NCBI GenBank assembly: GCA_025936595.1
Contig: JAICTB010000079.1
Span: forward strand, 1-9,053
Direction: 5' to 3'
DNA length: 9,053 nucleotides
Source: Thermoleophilia bacterium
Lineage (GTDB): Bacteria; Actinomycetota; Thermoleophilia; Gaiellales; Gaiellaceae
Shown piece after piece: positions 1 through 6,631 of this stretch. Numbering within the stretch: the first letter of the stretch is position 1; the number at the start of each line of letters is the position of its first letter. The notes under the pieces are model-generated. The model saw only the letters and a list, made by a program, of their open reading frames with translations. It did not search any database and was not told where the DNA came from. The position numbers were made by a program, and so were the translations under genes.

Positions 1-2
1 AG

Positions 3-1127
3 GCGGGCAACCAGTTCAACCTCGTCGCCCAGTCGGCGCGCCAGCCCGGGTCGACGTTCAAGACCTTCGTGCTCGCCTCCGCGGTCGAGAAGGGCGTCGA
101 TCCGGACACGACCTACTACACCTCCGCGCCGTTCACGTGCTCGATCGGCCCGTGGTGCCAGACGCCCTGGTCGGTGCACACCTACGAGAACTCCTATTCG
201 GGCTCGGAGTCGCTGACGCGCGCGACGCTGCAGTCCGACAACACCGTCTACGCGCAGCTGACCCTCGACGTCGGCCCACGCTACGTCTGGCAGATGGCGC
301 ACCGGCTCGGCGTGCACATGTCGCCCGACAAGCCGGTCGCATCGATCGGCCTCGGCTCGCTCGCCGTCTCGCCGCTCGACATGGCCGCCGCCTATGCGAC
401 GTTCCCCGCGATGGGGATCTACGCGAAGCCGATGGCGATCACGAAGGTGATCCTGCCGGGAGGACACGTCGACAAGGACTCCGGCTGGGGCAAGCCGCAG
501 ACGAAGCGTGCGCTCTCGGAGGGTGTCGCCTGGAAGGTGACCGACGTCCTGCGCCAGAACGCGCTCTACGGCACCGGCGCCGGCTCCGGCGACGGCATCC
601 ACGTCAACGCGGGCAAGACGGGAACGACCGACAACCACGCCGACGCCTGGTTCGACGGCTTCACGAAGCAGCTCACCACCGTCGTCTGGATGGGCTACCC
701 GCAGGGCGAGAAGCCAATGCTCGACGTGCACGGGGTCGCCGTCGCGGGCGCCACGTTCCCGGTGCCGATCTGGCACGACTACATGGCGGCGGCGCTCTGG
801 CACCACAAGGTGCTCGGGTTCGACCTGCCGAACAAATACCCGACCTGGCGGACGCTCACCCGCGGCAGCTACGGGAGCTTCGGCTCGTACTACTACACGC
901 CCTCGTACTCGGCTCCCGCGACGCCGTCATACACGACAACCGAGGCAGCGACGACGACACACGCCGCGCCGGCTGCTCCCGCGCCGAAGTCCAAGCCGAA
1001 GCCGCAGCCGAAGCCGGCGACGACCGCTCCGCCGCCGCCGGCGTCGACTCCCGCGCCGCCGCCCACCACGACCGCCGAGGCGCCCCCGCCGCCGCCGACG
1101 ACGACCGAGCCGCTCCCGACACCCTGA
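3..1127 (+). CDS. Class A penicillin-binding protein, transpeptidase domain (5' end outside window)
   Basis: This enzyme cross-links peptidoglycan stem peptides outside the membrane. The frame is open from the first bases, so the gene starts upstream; 374 residues are visible. All three penicillin-binding motifs are present: the active-site serine in RQPGSTFK (serine codon 51-53), SDN (codons 234-242) and KTG within GKTGTT (615-623), followed by DAWFDGF. The context RQPGS-FK and KTGTT-DAWF-G is typical of bifunctional class A (PBP1/PonA-like) proteins rather than class B, so a GT51 glycosyltransferase domain is expected upstream, but this is inference. After the folded domain (to about base 880) comes a Tyr/Ser stretch and then a tail rich in Pro, Thr and Ala with a Lys-Pro segment, a common wall-spanning type of ending. 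Two cysteines six residues apart (FTCSIGPWCQ) lie between the SxxK and SDN motifs and could form a disulfide. The stop TGA is followed closely by the glycosyltransferase gene, suggesting cotranscription. Confidence 0.95.
   Translation, partial: AGNQFNLVAQSARQPGSTFKTFVLASAVEKGVDPDTTYYTSAPFTCSIGPWCQTPWSVHTYENSYSGSESLTRATLQSDNTVYAQLTLDVGPRYVWQMAHRLGVHMSPDKPVASIGLGSLAVSPLDMAAAYATFPAMGIYAKPMAITKVILPGGHVDKDSGWGKPQTKRALSEGVAWKVTDVLRQNALYGTGAGSGDGIHVNAGKTGTTDNHADAWFDGFTKQLTTVVWMGYPQGEKPMLDVHGVAVAGATFPVPIWHDYMAAALWHHKVLGFDLPNKYPTWRTLTRGSYGSFGSYYYTPSYSAPATPSYTTTEAATTTHAAPAAPAPKSKPKPQPKPATTAPPPPASTPAPPPTTTAEAPPPPPTTTEPLPTP
930..1124 (+). repeat. Pro/Thr/Ala low-complexity coding segment (PBP tail)
   Basis: The last 65 or so codons of the PBP encode runs of Thr (TTT), Pro (PPPP, PPPPP) and a Lys-Pro alternation (KSKPKPQPKP). 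The DNA is correspondingly repetitive (ccg, gcc and acg triplets) and leaves long spurious open frames on both strands. The segment is probably a disordered wall-spanning linker. Confidence 0.7.
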
Positions 1128-1150
1128 GCGCGCTCGCTTCCGGCGCGTTC

Positions 1151-2218
1151 GTGCTCGCCCTCCTCGGCGTGCTCGACGCCGTCGCCTGGACGAGCGGCGT
1201 GCACGGAGCCTTCCTCGCGCTGCTCGTCGCGGCGTTCATCGTCTACCTCCTCGCATTAACCCGCGCGCGGCGCGTGCCGTTCGCGCTCGTGTTCGTTCTC
1301 GCCTGCGCGATCCAGCTCTCGACGCTCGCGGCACCACTTGTCGCCTCGACCGACGCGTGGACGTATTGGAGCTACGCGCGGCTGCACGATCCCTACCGCG
1401 ACACGCCGTCGCAGGACGTTGTGTCGGCGCCGCACGCGGGCGCGGCGTATCTGCACTCGACGTCGGCGTACGGCCCCGCGTTCGCGCTCGTCTCCGAGCC
1501 GGTGGCCGTGACGCGCTCCGCGAACGCCGCCGCCTGGACGTTCAAGGTCGTGGCGGCGCTCGCGGTTCTCGCCGCGACCTGGCTCGTCGCGCGGCGACGG
1601 TCCTTCGCAGCGGCGCTCGTCGGCTGGAACCCGGTCGTCGCCGTGCACTTCGGCGGCGGCGGTCACAACGACGCGCTGATGGTCGCGCTCGTCGCGGTGG
1701 CGCTCGCGCTCGGTGCGCGCGGCCGCGTTCAGGCCGCCGGCGTCGCGTGGTCGCTCGCCGTGCTCGTCAAGTGGGTGCCGCTGCTCCTGCTGCCGCTCCG
1801 TGCGCTCGAGGCGCGGGCGGAGGGCCGCCGTGTCGGGCACGTCGGGTTTGCCGTCACGACGATCGCCACGCTGGGACTCGCGACGGCGCTCTGGCGGTTG
1901 CACTGGCTTCACGCGCTCGTGCCGCTGTCGCGCGACGCGCGTCGGGCGACGAGCTACGCGCTGCCGGCGCGCACGCATCTTTCCCCGTGGCTCTTCGCCG
2001 CCGCGTTCGCGCTCGCCTACCTCGGGCTGCTGCGTACCGCCGCGCGCGGACGTGCGCGCCTCGGGTTGTCGTTCGCCCTGCTGCTGCTCGCGCTCCCGTA
2101 CCTGATCGTGTGGTACGTGCTCTGGCCGCTCGCGCTCGCAGCGCACGACGACGATCGCGCCGCCGTGTTGCTCTCGCTGGCCCTCTGCGCGTATCTGCTT
2201 CCGCAGACGATCGTCTAG
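1151..2218 (+). CDS. Polytopic GT-C type glycosyltransferase (MptA/MptB- or DUF2029-like)
   Basis: Integral membrane protein of about 355 residues with roughly nine to ten hydrophobic segments. It resembles polyprenyl-phosphate-mannose-dependent mannosyltransferases of Actinobacteria (GT-C fold), which add sugars to envelope glycans on the outer face of the membrane. Supporting motifs are an acidic first loop (STDAWTYWSYA, Asp68) followed by a DPYR element (80-83), a WNP/GGGGHNDALM signature (159-177) that closely recalls MptB-type enzymes, a KWVPLLLLPL helix (207-216), and a C-terminal WYVLWPLALA helix (321-330). At 355 residues it is shorter than typical MptA/MptB. The start is uncertain: GTG 1151 is the first usual start codon after the PBP, but it clips the first helix. 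A CTG at 1124 overlapping the PBP stop (CTGA) would give nine more residues and a fuller helix. No clear ribosome binding site precedes either. It probably forms an operon with the PBP. The family is fairly secure; donor and acceptor cannot be told from the sequence. Confidence 0.8.
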   Translation: MLALLGVLDAVAWTSGVHGAFLALLVAAFIVYLLALTRARRVPFALVFVLACAIQLSTLAAPLVASTDAWTYWSYARLHDPYRDTPSQDVVSAPHAGAAYLHSTSAYGPAFALVSEPVAVTRSANAAAWTFKVVAALAVLAATWLVARRRSFAAALVGWNPVVAVHFGGGGHNDALMVALVAVALALGARGRVQAAGVAWSLAVLVKWVPLLLLPLRALEARAEGRRVGHVGFAVTTIATLGLATALWRLHWLHALVPLSRDARRATSYALPARTHLSPWLFAAAFALAYLGLLRTAARGRARLGLSFALLLLALPYLIVWYVLWPLALAAHDDDRAAVLLSLALCAYLLPQTIV

Positions 2219-3531
2219 GGCGTCACCGTTGTGGTGCCGGCGCTGGTGGTCGGCGTCGTGTCGGTGGTGAGCGCGATCGTGGTGGTAGAGATCGTGCTCG
2301 TCGTCGGCGGGAGCGCGGTCGTCGTCGGCGGCGGGAGCGGAGCGGTGGTCGTCGGCAGCGTCGGTAGCGTCGCCGTCGTTGCCCGGTGCGTCGTCGTTCG
2401 CGCGGTCGTCGTGTGCGCGGTCGTCGTCTGCCTGGCGGTTGTCGTAGGGGCGGTCGTGTGTGTCGGGACGGTGGAGACCGGCGCCGTCGATTCGACGCTC
2501 GACGAGCCGAGGGTCGCCACGCTCGGCAGCTTGAGGCTCGGCGGGGGCGTCGCCGGCGAGTCGCCGCTGCGTGTGACGGAGAGCCCGAGCGCGACCCCGC
2601 CGCCGAGCAGGACGAGCGCCAGCAGGACGAGCGGGAGCACAGGCAGGCGCCGCCTGCGCTGCGCCCTCGGCGGGATCACCTGGGTCGCCGCGGCGGTTCC
2701 CGTTGTCGCCACGGCCGCCACGCCGCCCGCAGCAACGGGGCCGCCGGCCAGCGCCGCGACCAGGGCCGAACCGTCGGCGGGTCGCGCGGCGGGCTCCTTC
2801 GCGAGGGATGCGTTCGCGACAGCCGCGAGCTGCTGCGGCGTATCCGTGCGCAGGTCGGAGACCGCCGGCGGCGGGTCGTCGCGATGCATGCGCACGAGCT
2901 CCATCGCGTTCGTCGAGACGAACGGGAGCGCGCCCGTGAGCATCCGGAACAGGATCACGCCGAACGAGTAGACGTCGCTTGGCGGCCCGGCCGCTCGGCC
3001 CGCCGCCTGCTCCGGAGAGATGTAGGACGCAGTGCCGAGCACGGTTCCGGCTTCGGTCAGCGTGCCGGCGCCGCCCATGCGCGCGATCCCGAAGTCGGCG
3101 ATCTTGGCGCGCCCCTCCGCGTCGAAGAGCACGTTCGCGGGCTTCAGGTCGCGGTGCACGAGCCCCCGCTCGTGCGCGTGTGCGAGCGCGGCTGCGATCT
3201 CGGCTGCGATCAGCTGCGCTTCGTCGTCCGGCAGAGGCTTGCCGGCTGCGAGCCGGTCCTCGAGCGATCCGTTCGGAAGGCACTCGAGCACCATGAACGG
3301 CTTTCCCTCGGAGTCGCCGTAGTCGTAGACCGAGCAGATGTTCGGATGGGACAGCGCCGCGACCGCGCGCGCCTCGCGCTCGAACCGGACGCGATCGGCG
3401 GTCGGAGCGAGCGTCTTGACGGCGACGCTCCGGTCGAGCTCCTCGTCGTGGGCGAGCCAGACGGCGCTCATCGCCCCGCGGCCGAGCGGCTCGATGAGAC
3501 GGTACCTGCCTGCGATCACATCTCCGGCCAT
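2215..3531 (-). CDS. Transmembrane Ser/Thr protein kinase (Hanks type) with Thr-rich outer tail
   Basis: A 438-residue eukaryotic-like kinase with an intact catalytic core: glycine loop LGRGAMSAVW (16-25), VAVK lysine 39, helix-C glutamate in FEREAR (50-55), catalytic loop HRDLKPANV (126-134), DFG (146-148) and activation-segment end SYISPEQ (169-175). The kinase domain runs to about residue 270. An Arg-rich stop-transfer stretch (RRRR) precedes one transmembrane helix (296-319). The outer part, residues 320-438, has no PASTA repeats and is instead a Thr/Pro-rich, probably disordered tail. ATG 3531 is chosen because MAGDVIAGRYRLIEPLG is the usual kinase N-terminus; the frame stays open upstream but that part overlaps moeA on the other strand and looks random. 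The activation segment contains several Thr/Ser (TLTEAGTVLGTAS) fitting autophosphorylation. Substrates are unknown; nearness to a PBP and an envelope glycosyltransferase suggests a wall-related role, by inference. The gene converges on the glycosyltransferase, sharing CTAG as stop codons. Confidence 0.95.
   Translation of the reverse strand: MAGDVIAGRYRLIEPLGRGAMSAVWLAHDEELDRSVAVKTLAPTADRVRFEREARAVAALSHPNICSVYDYGDSEGKPFMVLECLPNGSLEDRLAAGKPLPDDEAQLIAAEIAAALAHAHERGLVHRDLKPANVLFDAEGRAKIADFGIARMGGAGTLTEAGTVLGTASYISPEQAAGRAAGPPSDVYSFGVILFRMLTGALPFVSTNAMELVRMHRDDPPPAVSDLRTDTPQQLAAVANASLAKEPAARPADGSALVAALAGGPVAAGGVAAVATTGTAAATQVIPPRAQRRRRLPVLPLVLLALVLLGGGVALGLSVTRSGDSPATPPPSLKLPSVATLGSSSVESTAPVSTVPTHTTAPTTTARQTTTAHTTTARTTTHRATTATLPTLPTTTAPLPPPTTTALPPTTSTISTTTIALTTDTTPTTSAGTTTVTP
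2218..2470 (-). repeat. Thr-rich low-complexity coding segment (kinase tail)
   Basis: Encodes the last 84 or so residues of the kinase, made largely of TTT triplets separated by Ala, Pro, Arg and His (for example TTTAHTTTARTTTHRA). On the + strand it reads as imperfect gtcgtc/ggtcgt repeats. Such tracts are prone to length variation and create misleading open frames on both strands. Confidence 0.7.
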
Positions 3532-3556
3532 GTGAACGGGATTATCGTGGTCGGCG
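3532..3556. promoter_or_regulatory. Putative divergent overlapping promoters for kinase and moeA, both close to leaderless
   Basis: Only 25 bases separate the ATG of the kinase from the GTG of moeA. On the + strand TATCGT (3543-3548) fits the actinobacterial -10 pattern TANNNT and ends 8 bases before the moeA GTG. On the - strand GATAAT (3546-3541), one mismatch from TATAAT, ends 9 bases before the kinase ATG. No Shine-Dalgarno sequence is visible for either gene, so transcription may start at or next to the start codons. The two -10 boxes overlap, so polymerase could hardly occupy both at once. No good -35 box was found. This is inference from short motifs. Confidence 0.35.
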
Positions 3557-4723
3557 GTGAGCAACCTGCTCGGCATCGGTGAAGCGCTGGCGCTCGTGCT
3601 CGAACGGGCTCGCGCGCTTCCGGCCGAAGACGTGCCGATCGGCGACGCGGCCGGTCGTGTTCTCGCGGCCGATGCGCACGCCGTCACCGACCTCCCTCCG
3701 TTCGACAGCTCCGCGATGGACGGCTACGCGGTGCGCGCGGCGGACACGCCGGGATTGCTGTCCGTCGTCGGGCACTCCGCCGCGGGGCGGCCCGCCTCGA
3801 GACGTGTCGAGCAGCGGGAAGCCGTGGAGATCTCGACCGGGGCGGTCGTCCCCGAGGGGGCCGATGCGGTCGTGCCCGTGGAGCGGACGAAGGGCGAGGT
3901 GGAGGTGGAGGAGGTCGCGGCCGGTGAGAACGTTCGCGTGCGCGGCGGCGACGTGCGCGCCGGTGACGTCGTCGCCGCCGCAGGGGAGCTGCTCGGGCCG
4001 ACGCAGGTCGGCGCGCTCGCGGCCGCCGGCGTCGGCGTCGTCTCGTGTGCGCGCCGTCCGCGCGCAGCGGTCCTCGCGACCGGGACCGAGTTGCGGCCGC
4101 CGGGGTCGCCGCTCGCTGCGGGCGAGATCTACGAATCGAACTCCGTGCTGCTCCGGGCCCAGCTCGCAGAAGGGGGCGCGGTCGTCGAGGTGCTGCAGAG
4201 CGTTTCCGACGACGAGGCTGCGACCCGCGCCGCGGTCGAGCGCGGGCTGCAGGCGGACGTCCTGATCACCTCGGGCGGCGTCTCGGTCGGGCCGCACGAC
4301 CTGGTGCGCGGCGTGCTGGCCGACCTCGGCGCCGAGGAGATCTTCTGGCGGGTCGCAGTCAAGCCCGGCAAGCCGATCGCGTTCGCCGTCCGCGACGGCA
4401 CGCTCGTCTTCGGGCTTCCCGGCAACCCTGTCTCCTCGCTCGTCGGGTTCGAGCTCTACGTGCGCCCCGCGCTGCGCGCCCTGCAGGGGGAGCGCGACCC
4501 CGGCCCGCGCTACGCGTCCGCGACGCTCGCGCGGACGACGCCGCGCAACCGCGATCGCGACGAGTTCCTGCGCGCACGCAGGGAAGGCGACTCGCTCGAT
4601 CCGCTCGAGGGCCAGGGCTCGCATATGATCGTGCGCGCCGCGCTCGCGAACGCGCTCGTCCACATCCCGCGCGGCGACGGCGAGGTGGGCGCGGGCGCGC
4701 GTGTCGACTACCTCTCGATCTAG
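3557..4723 (+). CDS. moeA: Molybdopterin molybdenumtransferase MoeA
   Basis: MoeA inserts molybdate into adenylylated molybdopterin in the cytoplasm, the last common step of molybdenum cofactor synthesis. The 388-residue product is near the usual length of about 400 and carries the family signatures in order: PPFDSSAMDGYAV (47-59), EISTGAVVPEGADAVVPVE (91-109), GGDVRAGDVV (130-139), LATGTEL (173-179), GEIYESNS (189-196), the MoCF-domain signature ITSGGVSVGPHDLV (237-250), KPGKPIAFA (269-277) and GLPGNPVSS (286-294). The C-terminal domain IV is present (about 315-388). The GTG at 3557 is chosen because it gives the normal N-terminus and follows the divergent kinase start directly. No other cofactor genes are visible in the window, so moeA stands alone here, divergent from the kinase and convergent with the M28-like gene 4 bases beyond its stop. 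Confidence 0.96.
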   Translation: MSNLLGIGEALALVLERARALPAEDVPIGDAAGRVLAADAHAVTDLPPFDSSAMDGYAVRAADTPGLLSVVGHSAAGRPASRRVEQREAVEISTGAVVPEGADAVVPVERTKGEVEVEEVAAGENVRVRGGDVRAGDVVAAAGELLGPTQVGALAAAGVGVVSCARRPRAAVLATGTELRPPGSPLAAGEIYESNSVLLRAQLAEGGAVVEVLQSVSDDEAATRAAVERGLQADVLITSGGVSVGPHDLVRGVLADLGAEEIFWRVAVKPGKPIAFAVRDGTLVFGLPGNPVSSLVGFELYVRPALRALQGERDPGPRYASATLARTTPRNRDRDEFLRARREGDSLDPLEGQGSHMIVRAALANALVHIPRGDGEVGAGARVDYLSI

Positions 4724-4727
4724 ACGC

Positions 4728-6599
4728 TCACGCCGCCCGCCGCCGCTGCCCGACGATGCGGCGGCGAGCACGCACGGCGAGTACGACCGCTCGAACGGCG
4801 TTGCGCAGCGGTCCCCGCAGGGGCCGCTCGCCCGCGGAGGGATAGGGCGCATAGCGGCCGGTTTCGACGGCGGCCAGCTGGGCCGCGCACGCACCTCCCG
4901 CAAGCGTGATCGCAACGGCCGGCACGTGCACGTAGTTCAGTGCGACCAGCTCGACCAGGTACCACGGCGCGTCGAAGCCGAGCCCGAAGCGGAGTGCGAG
5001 CGAAAGCACGATCGCGAGCGGGCCGACGAGGCCGAGCAGGAAGGCGAGCGCGCGTGCCGGAGGCCGGCCGTTGCGAATCTGCGGTAGCCACAGCCACGCA
5101 TGGAGCGCCGGCAGGAAGAAGATGAGCGCGAACGGGTTTGTTGCCAGAACCAGCAACGCAACGATGCAGAGGCCGATCAGCGCGACCGTCTCGCCGGCGA
5201 GCCGCTCGTCCGGCCCGACCGGCCGCCGCGGCACGAGCCGGTGACGCGCCACGACCCAGCCGGCGAGGGCGACGGCGGCGAGCAGGATCAACGTGCCGAC
5301 CGGCCAGTCGCCCGCCGTGGCAACCGCGGGGTTCGGCGGGCGCGACACGCCGTGCGGCCAGGCGCCGAGGAACCGGAACACGTAGAACGCGATCCCGAGG
5401 AAGGCCCAGAAGCCAAGCCGGCTCTGCAGGGCGCGGGCGGCCGGAACGAGCGCGATCCGCTTCCGCCGGCAGCGTGCGAAGAGGTCGACGACAGCGACGA
5501 AGGGCGGGATCAGAAGGCCGAAGAGAACGAGCTCGACCGCCCAGCCGCGGACGATCCGGTCGCCGATCCAGATGAAGCTCGTCGTCCCCTGCGCGAGCTC
5601 GAGGCCCTGATCGAGCGAGCCGACGAGCTCCTGCACGGTCCGGCCGGTCGCCGCGAGCCTTCCCCCGTTCAGCGACGTAGAGCGATCCGTGAACGCCTCC
5701 GGGGGCCGCTCGCCGGCCGTCGTCAGCGTCAACGCCGGGATCCCACGCGCCACGAACGGCCCCTGGTCGTACAGGGTGAAGGGGAACGCGAGGTCGAGCA
5801 GCTGCTCGATCACGCCGGCGCGCCGCGCCCGCGTGCCGGTCTGCTCGAGGACGCGCCGGCCCGCTGTGACGACGAGGGAGGCGGCGGGCGAGCGGGGTGC
5901 GTCTCCGGCGATCGCGATCCGCACCGGGCCGTCTCCGGCGATCGCGGTCAGGTTGATCGCCGCGAGAATGTGGAAGGGCGCGTGCCGGGCGAAGCGGCGC
6001 GCGCCGAGCCCGCCGAAGGAGCCGCCGTCCGTGGAGAGAAAGACGACGGTGTGCGCCGAGCGCACGCGCTGCGCCGCCGGTGCCCCCGGCTGGGCGTAGC
6101 CGCGCGCGAGCTCGACGAGCGCGGCGGTGCCGCTCGCGTTGTCGTTCGCCCCCGGCCCGGTTCCGGTGTCGTCGCGGTGCGCCATGACGACGATCGCATC
6201 GGACGAGCGGCCCGGGGCGATCGCCCAGACGTTTCGTAGACGGACTCGCCCGAGGCCCGGCACCGGCGCCGCCCACGTGTCCGTCACCGATCGCAGGCCG
6301 TAGGGGGCGAGCTGGTCGCGGAACCACTGCGCCGCGCGAATCGAGCCGGGGCCACCCGGCGCCCGGTCCGGGAACTGCGTCGAGAACTGGGCGGCGAGCT
6401 CACGCGTCGCCTCCCCGTCGAAGTTCGGCGGCAGCAGGGGCGCCGAGAGCGCCGCGGGCCGCGTCGCGCTGAAGGCGAGCATGAGGAGCGCCAGCGCCGG
6501 AACGAGGAATGTCGCGCGGTAGAGCCGCCCGCTGACGGGGCGCTCGAGCGAGCCGCGGCGTGCGCGGCCACGACGCCCGGGTGGCGGGGACGCGGACAT
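4728..6599 (-). CDS. Polytopic membrane protein with M28 aminopeptidase-like domain, metal site degenerate
   Basis: A 623-residue protein: an Arg-rich N-terminus, one transmembrane helix (about 30-46), an extracytoplasmic M28-like domain (about 60-335), then about six hydrophobic helices (354-372, 398-412, 434-452, 470-487, 490-505, 518-535, with another near 548-575) and a basic cytoplasmic end. The M28 hallmark HxD (H141, D143) and GANDNASG (150-157, bridging Asp153) are intact, and RGIPALTLTT (285-294) matches the family's GIPA core. However, the usual Glu-Glu pair is replaced by Gly-Ser in TDGGSFGGLGA (190-200), the usual NLD is NLT (T218), the SDH element is YDQ (277-279), and the final metal-binding His region has no His. 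It may therefore bind rather than cut its ligand. ATG 6599 was chosen because the following residues form a signal-anchor-like start; a weak AGGA lies 10 bases upstream. The gene is divergent from the response regulator, 32 bases apart. Confidence 0.85.
   Translation of the reverse strand: MSASPPPGRRGRARRGSLERPVSGRLYRATFLVPALALLMLAFSATRPAALSAPLLPPNFDGEATRELAAQFSTQFPDRAPGGPGSIRAAQWFRDQLAPYGLRSVTDTWAAPVPGLGRVRLRNVWAIAPGRSSDAIVVMAHRDDTGTGPGANDNASGTAALVELARGYAQPGAPAAQRVRSAHTVVFLSTDGGSFGGLGARRFARHAPFHILAAINLTAIAGDGPVRIAIAGDAPRSPAASLVVTAGRRVLEQTGTRARRAGVIEQLLDLAFPFTLYDQGPFVARGIPALTLTTAGERPPEAFTDRSTSLNGGRLAATGRTVQELVGSLDQGLELAQGTTSFIWIGDRIVRGWAVELVLFGLLIPPFVAVVDLFARCRRKRIALVPAARALQSRLGFWAFLGIAFYVFRFLGAWPHGVSRPPNPAVATAGDWPVGTLILLAAVALAGWVVARHRLVPRRPVGPDERLAGETVALIGLCIVALLVLATNPFALIFFLPALHAWLWLPQIRNGRPPARALAFLLGLVGPLAIVLSLALRFGLGFDAPWYLVELVALNYVHVPAVAITLAGGACAAQLAAVETGRYAPYPSAGERPLRGPLRNAVRAVVLAVRARRRIVGQRRRAA
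4738..4766. other. 9-bp perfect inverted repeat 3' of moeA, inside the end of the M28-like gene
   Basis: Arms CGCCGCCGC (4738-4746) and GCGGCGGCG (4758-4766) enclose an 11-base loop, starting 14 bases after the moeA stop. There is no T-run, so it is not a classical intrinsic terminator. It could still act as a hairpin ending the moeA transcript, but the arms also encode Arg-rich residues of the opposing gene, which may fully explain them. Confidence 0.3.
5900..5946. repeat. 17-bp direct repeat within the M28-like gene
   Basis: The sequence CGTCTCCGGCGATCGCG occurs at 5900-5916 and 5930-5946, exactly 30 bases apart. On the coding strand it gives the pentapeptide AIAGD twice, ten residues apart (219-223 and 229-233), in what should be a strand near the lost metal-binding Asp. 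Confidence 0.6.
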
Positions 6600-6631
6600 C
6601 CGGGGGCTATCCTGGCAGCGCCGAGGAGCGC
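6600..6631. promoter_or_regulatory. Divergent intergenic region with RBS and possible -10 box for the response regulator
   Basis: GAGGAG (6623-6628) lies 3 bases before the ATG of the regulator and is the best Shine-Dalgarno match among the gene starts in the window. TATCCT (6608-6613) fits TANNNT and would give a leader of about a dozen bases. Its complement AGGA may in turn serve as a weak ribosome binding site for the opposing M28-like gene. No convincing -35 box is visible. Confidence 0.4.

Noticed and set aside
137..1123. Long + strand open frame continuous with the glycosyltransferase, giving an apparent 693-residue protein
   Set aside because: The part before about 1124 lies in another frame over a clearly coding PBP domain, is Arg/Ala/Asp-rich and lacks membrane segments; it is open only because the DNA has few stop codons.
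1256..3283. Long - strand open frame of 675 codons across the glycosyltransferase and kinase
   Set aside because: The translation is dominated by Arg, Asp and Gly with no domain signatures, whereas the overlapped frames carry intact kinase and GT-C motifs.
3532..3687. N-terminal extension of the kinase by about 52 residues
   Set aside because: It would cover the moeA start on the other strand, has random Ala/Ser/Arg composition, and kinases of this family begin close to the MAGDVIAGRYRL position.
3542..4915. 457-codon - strand frame opposite moeA
   Set aside because: It shows only Arg/Asp-rich sequence; moeA on the + strand has all family signatures over the same span.
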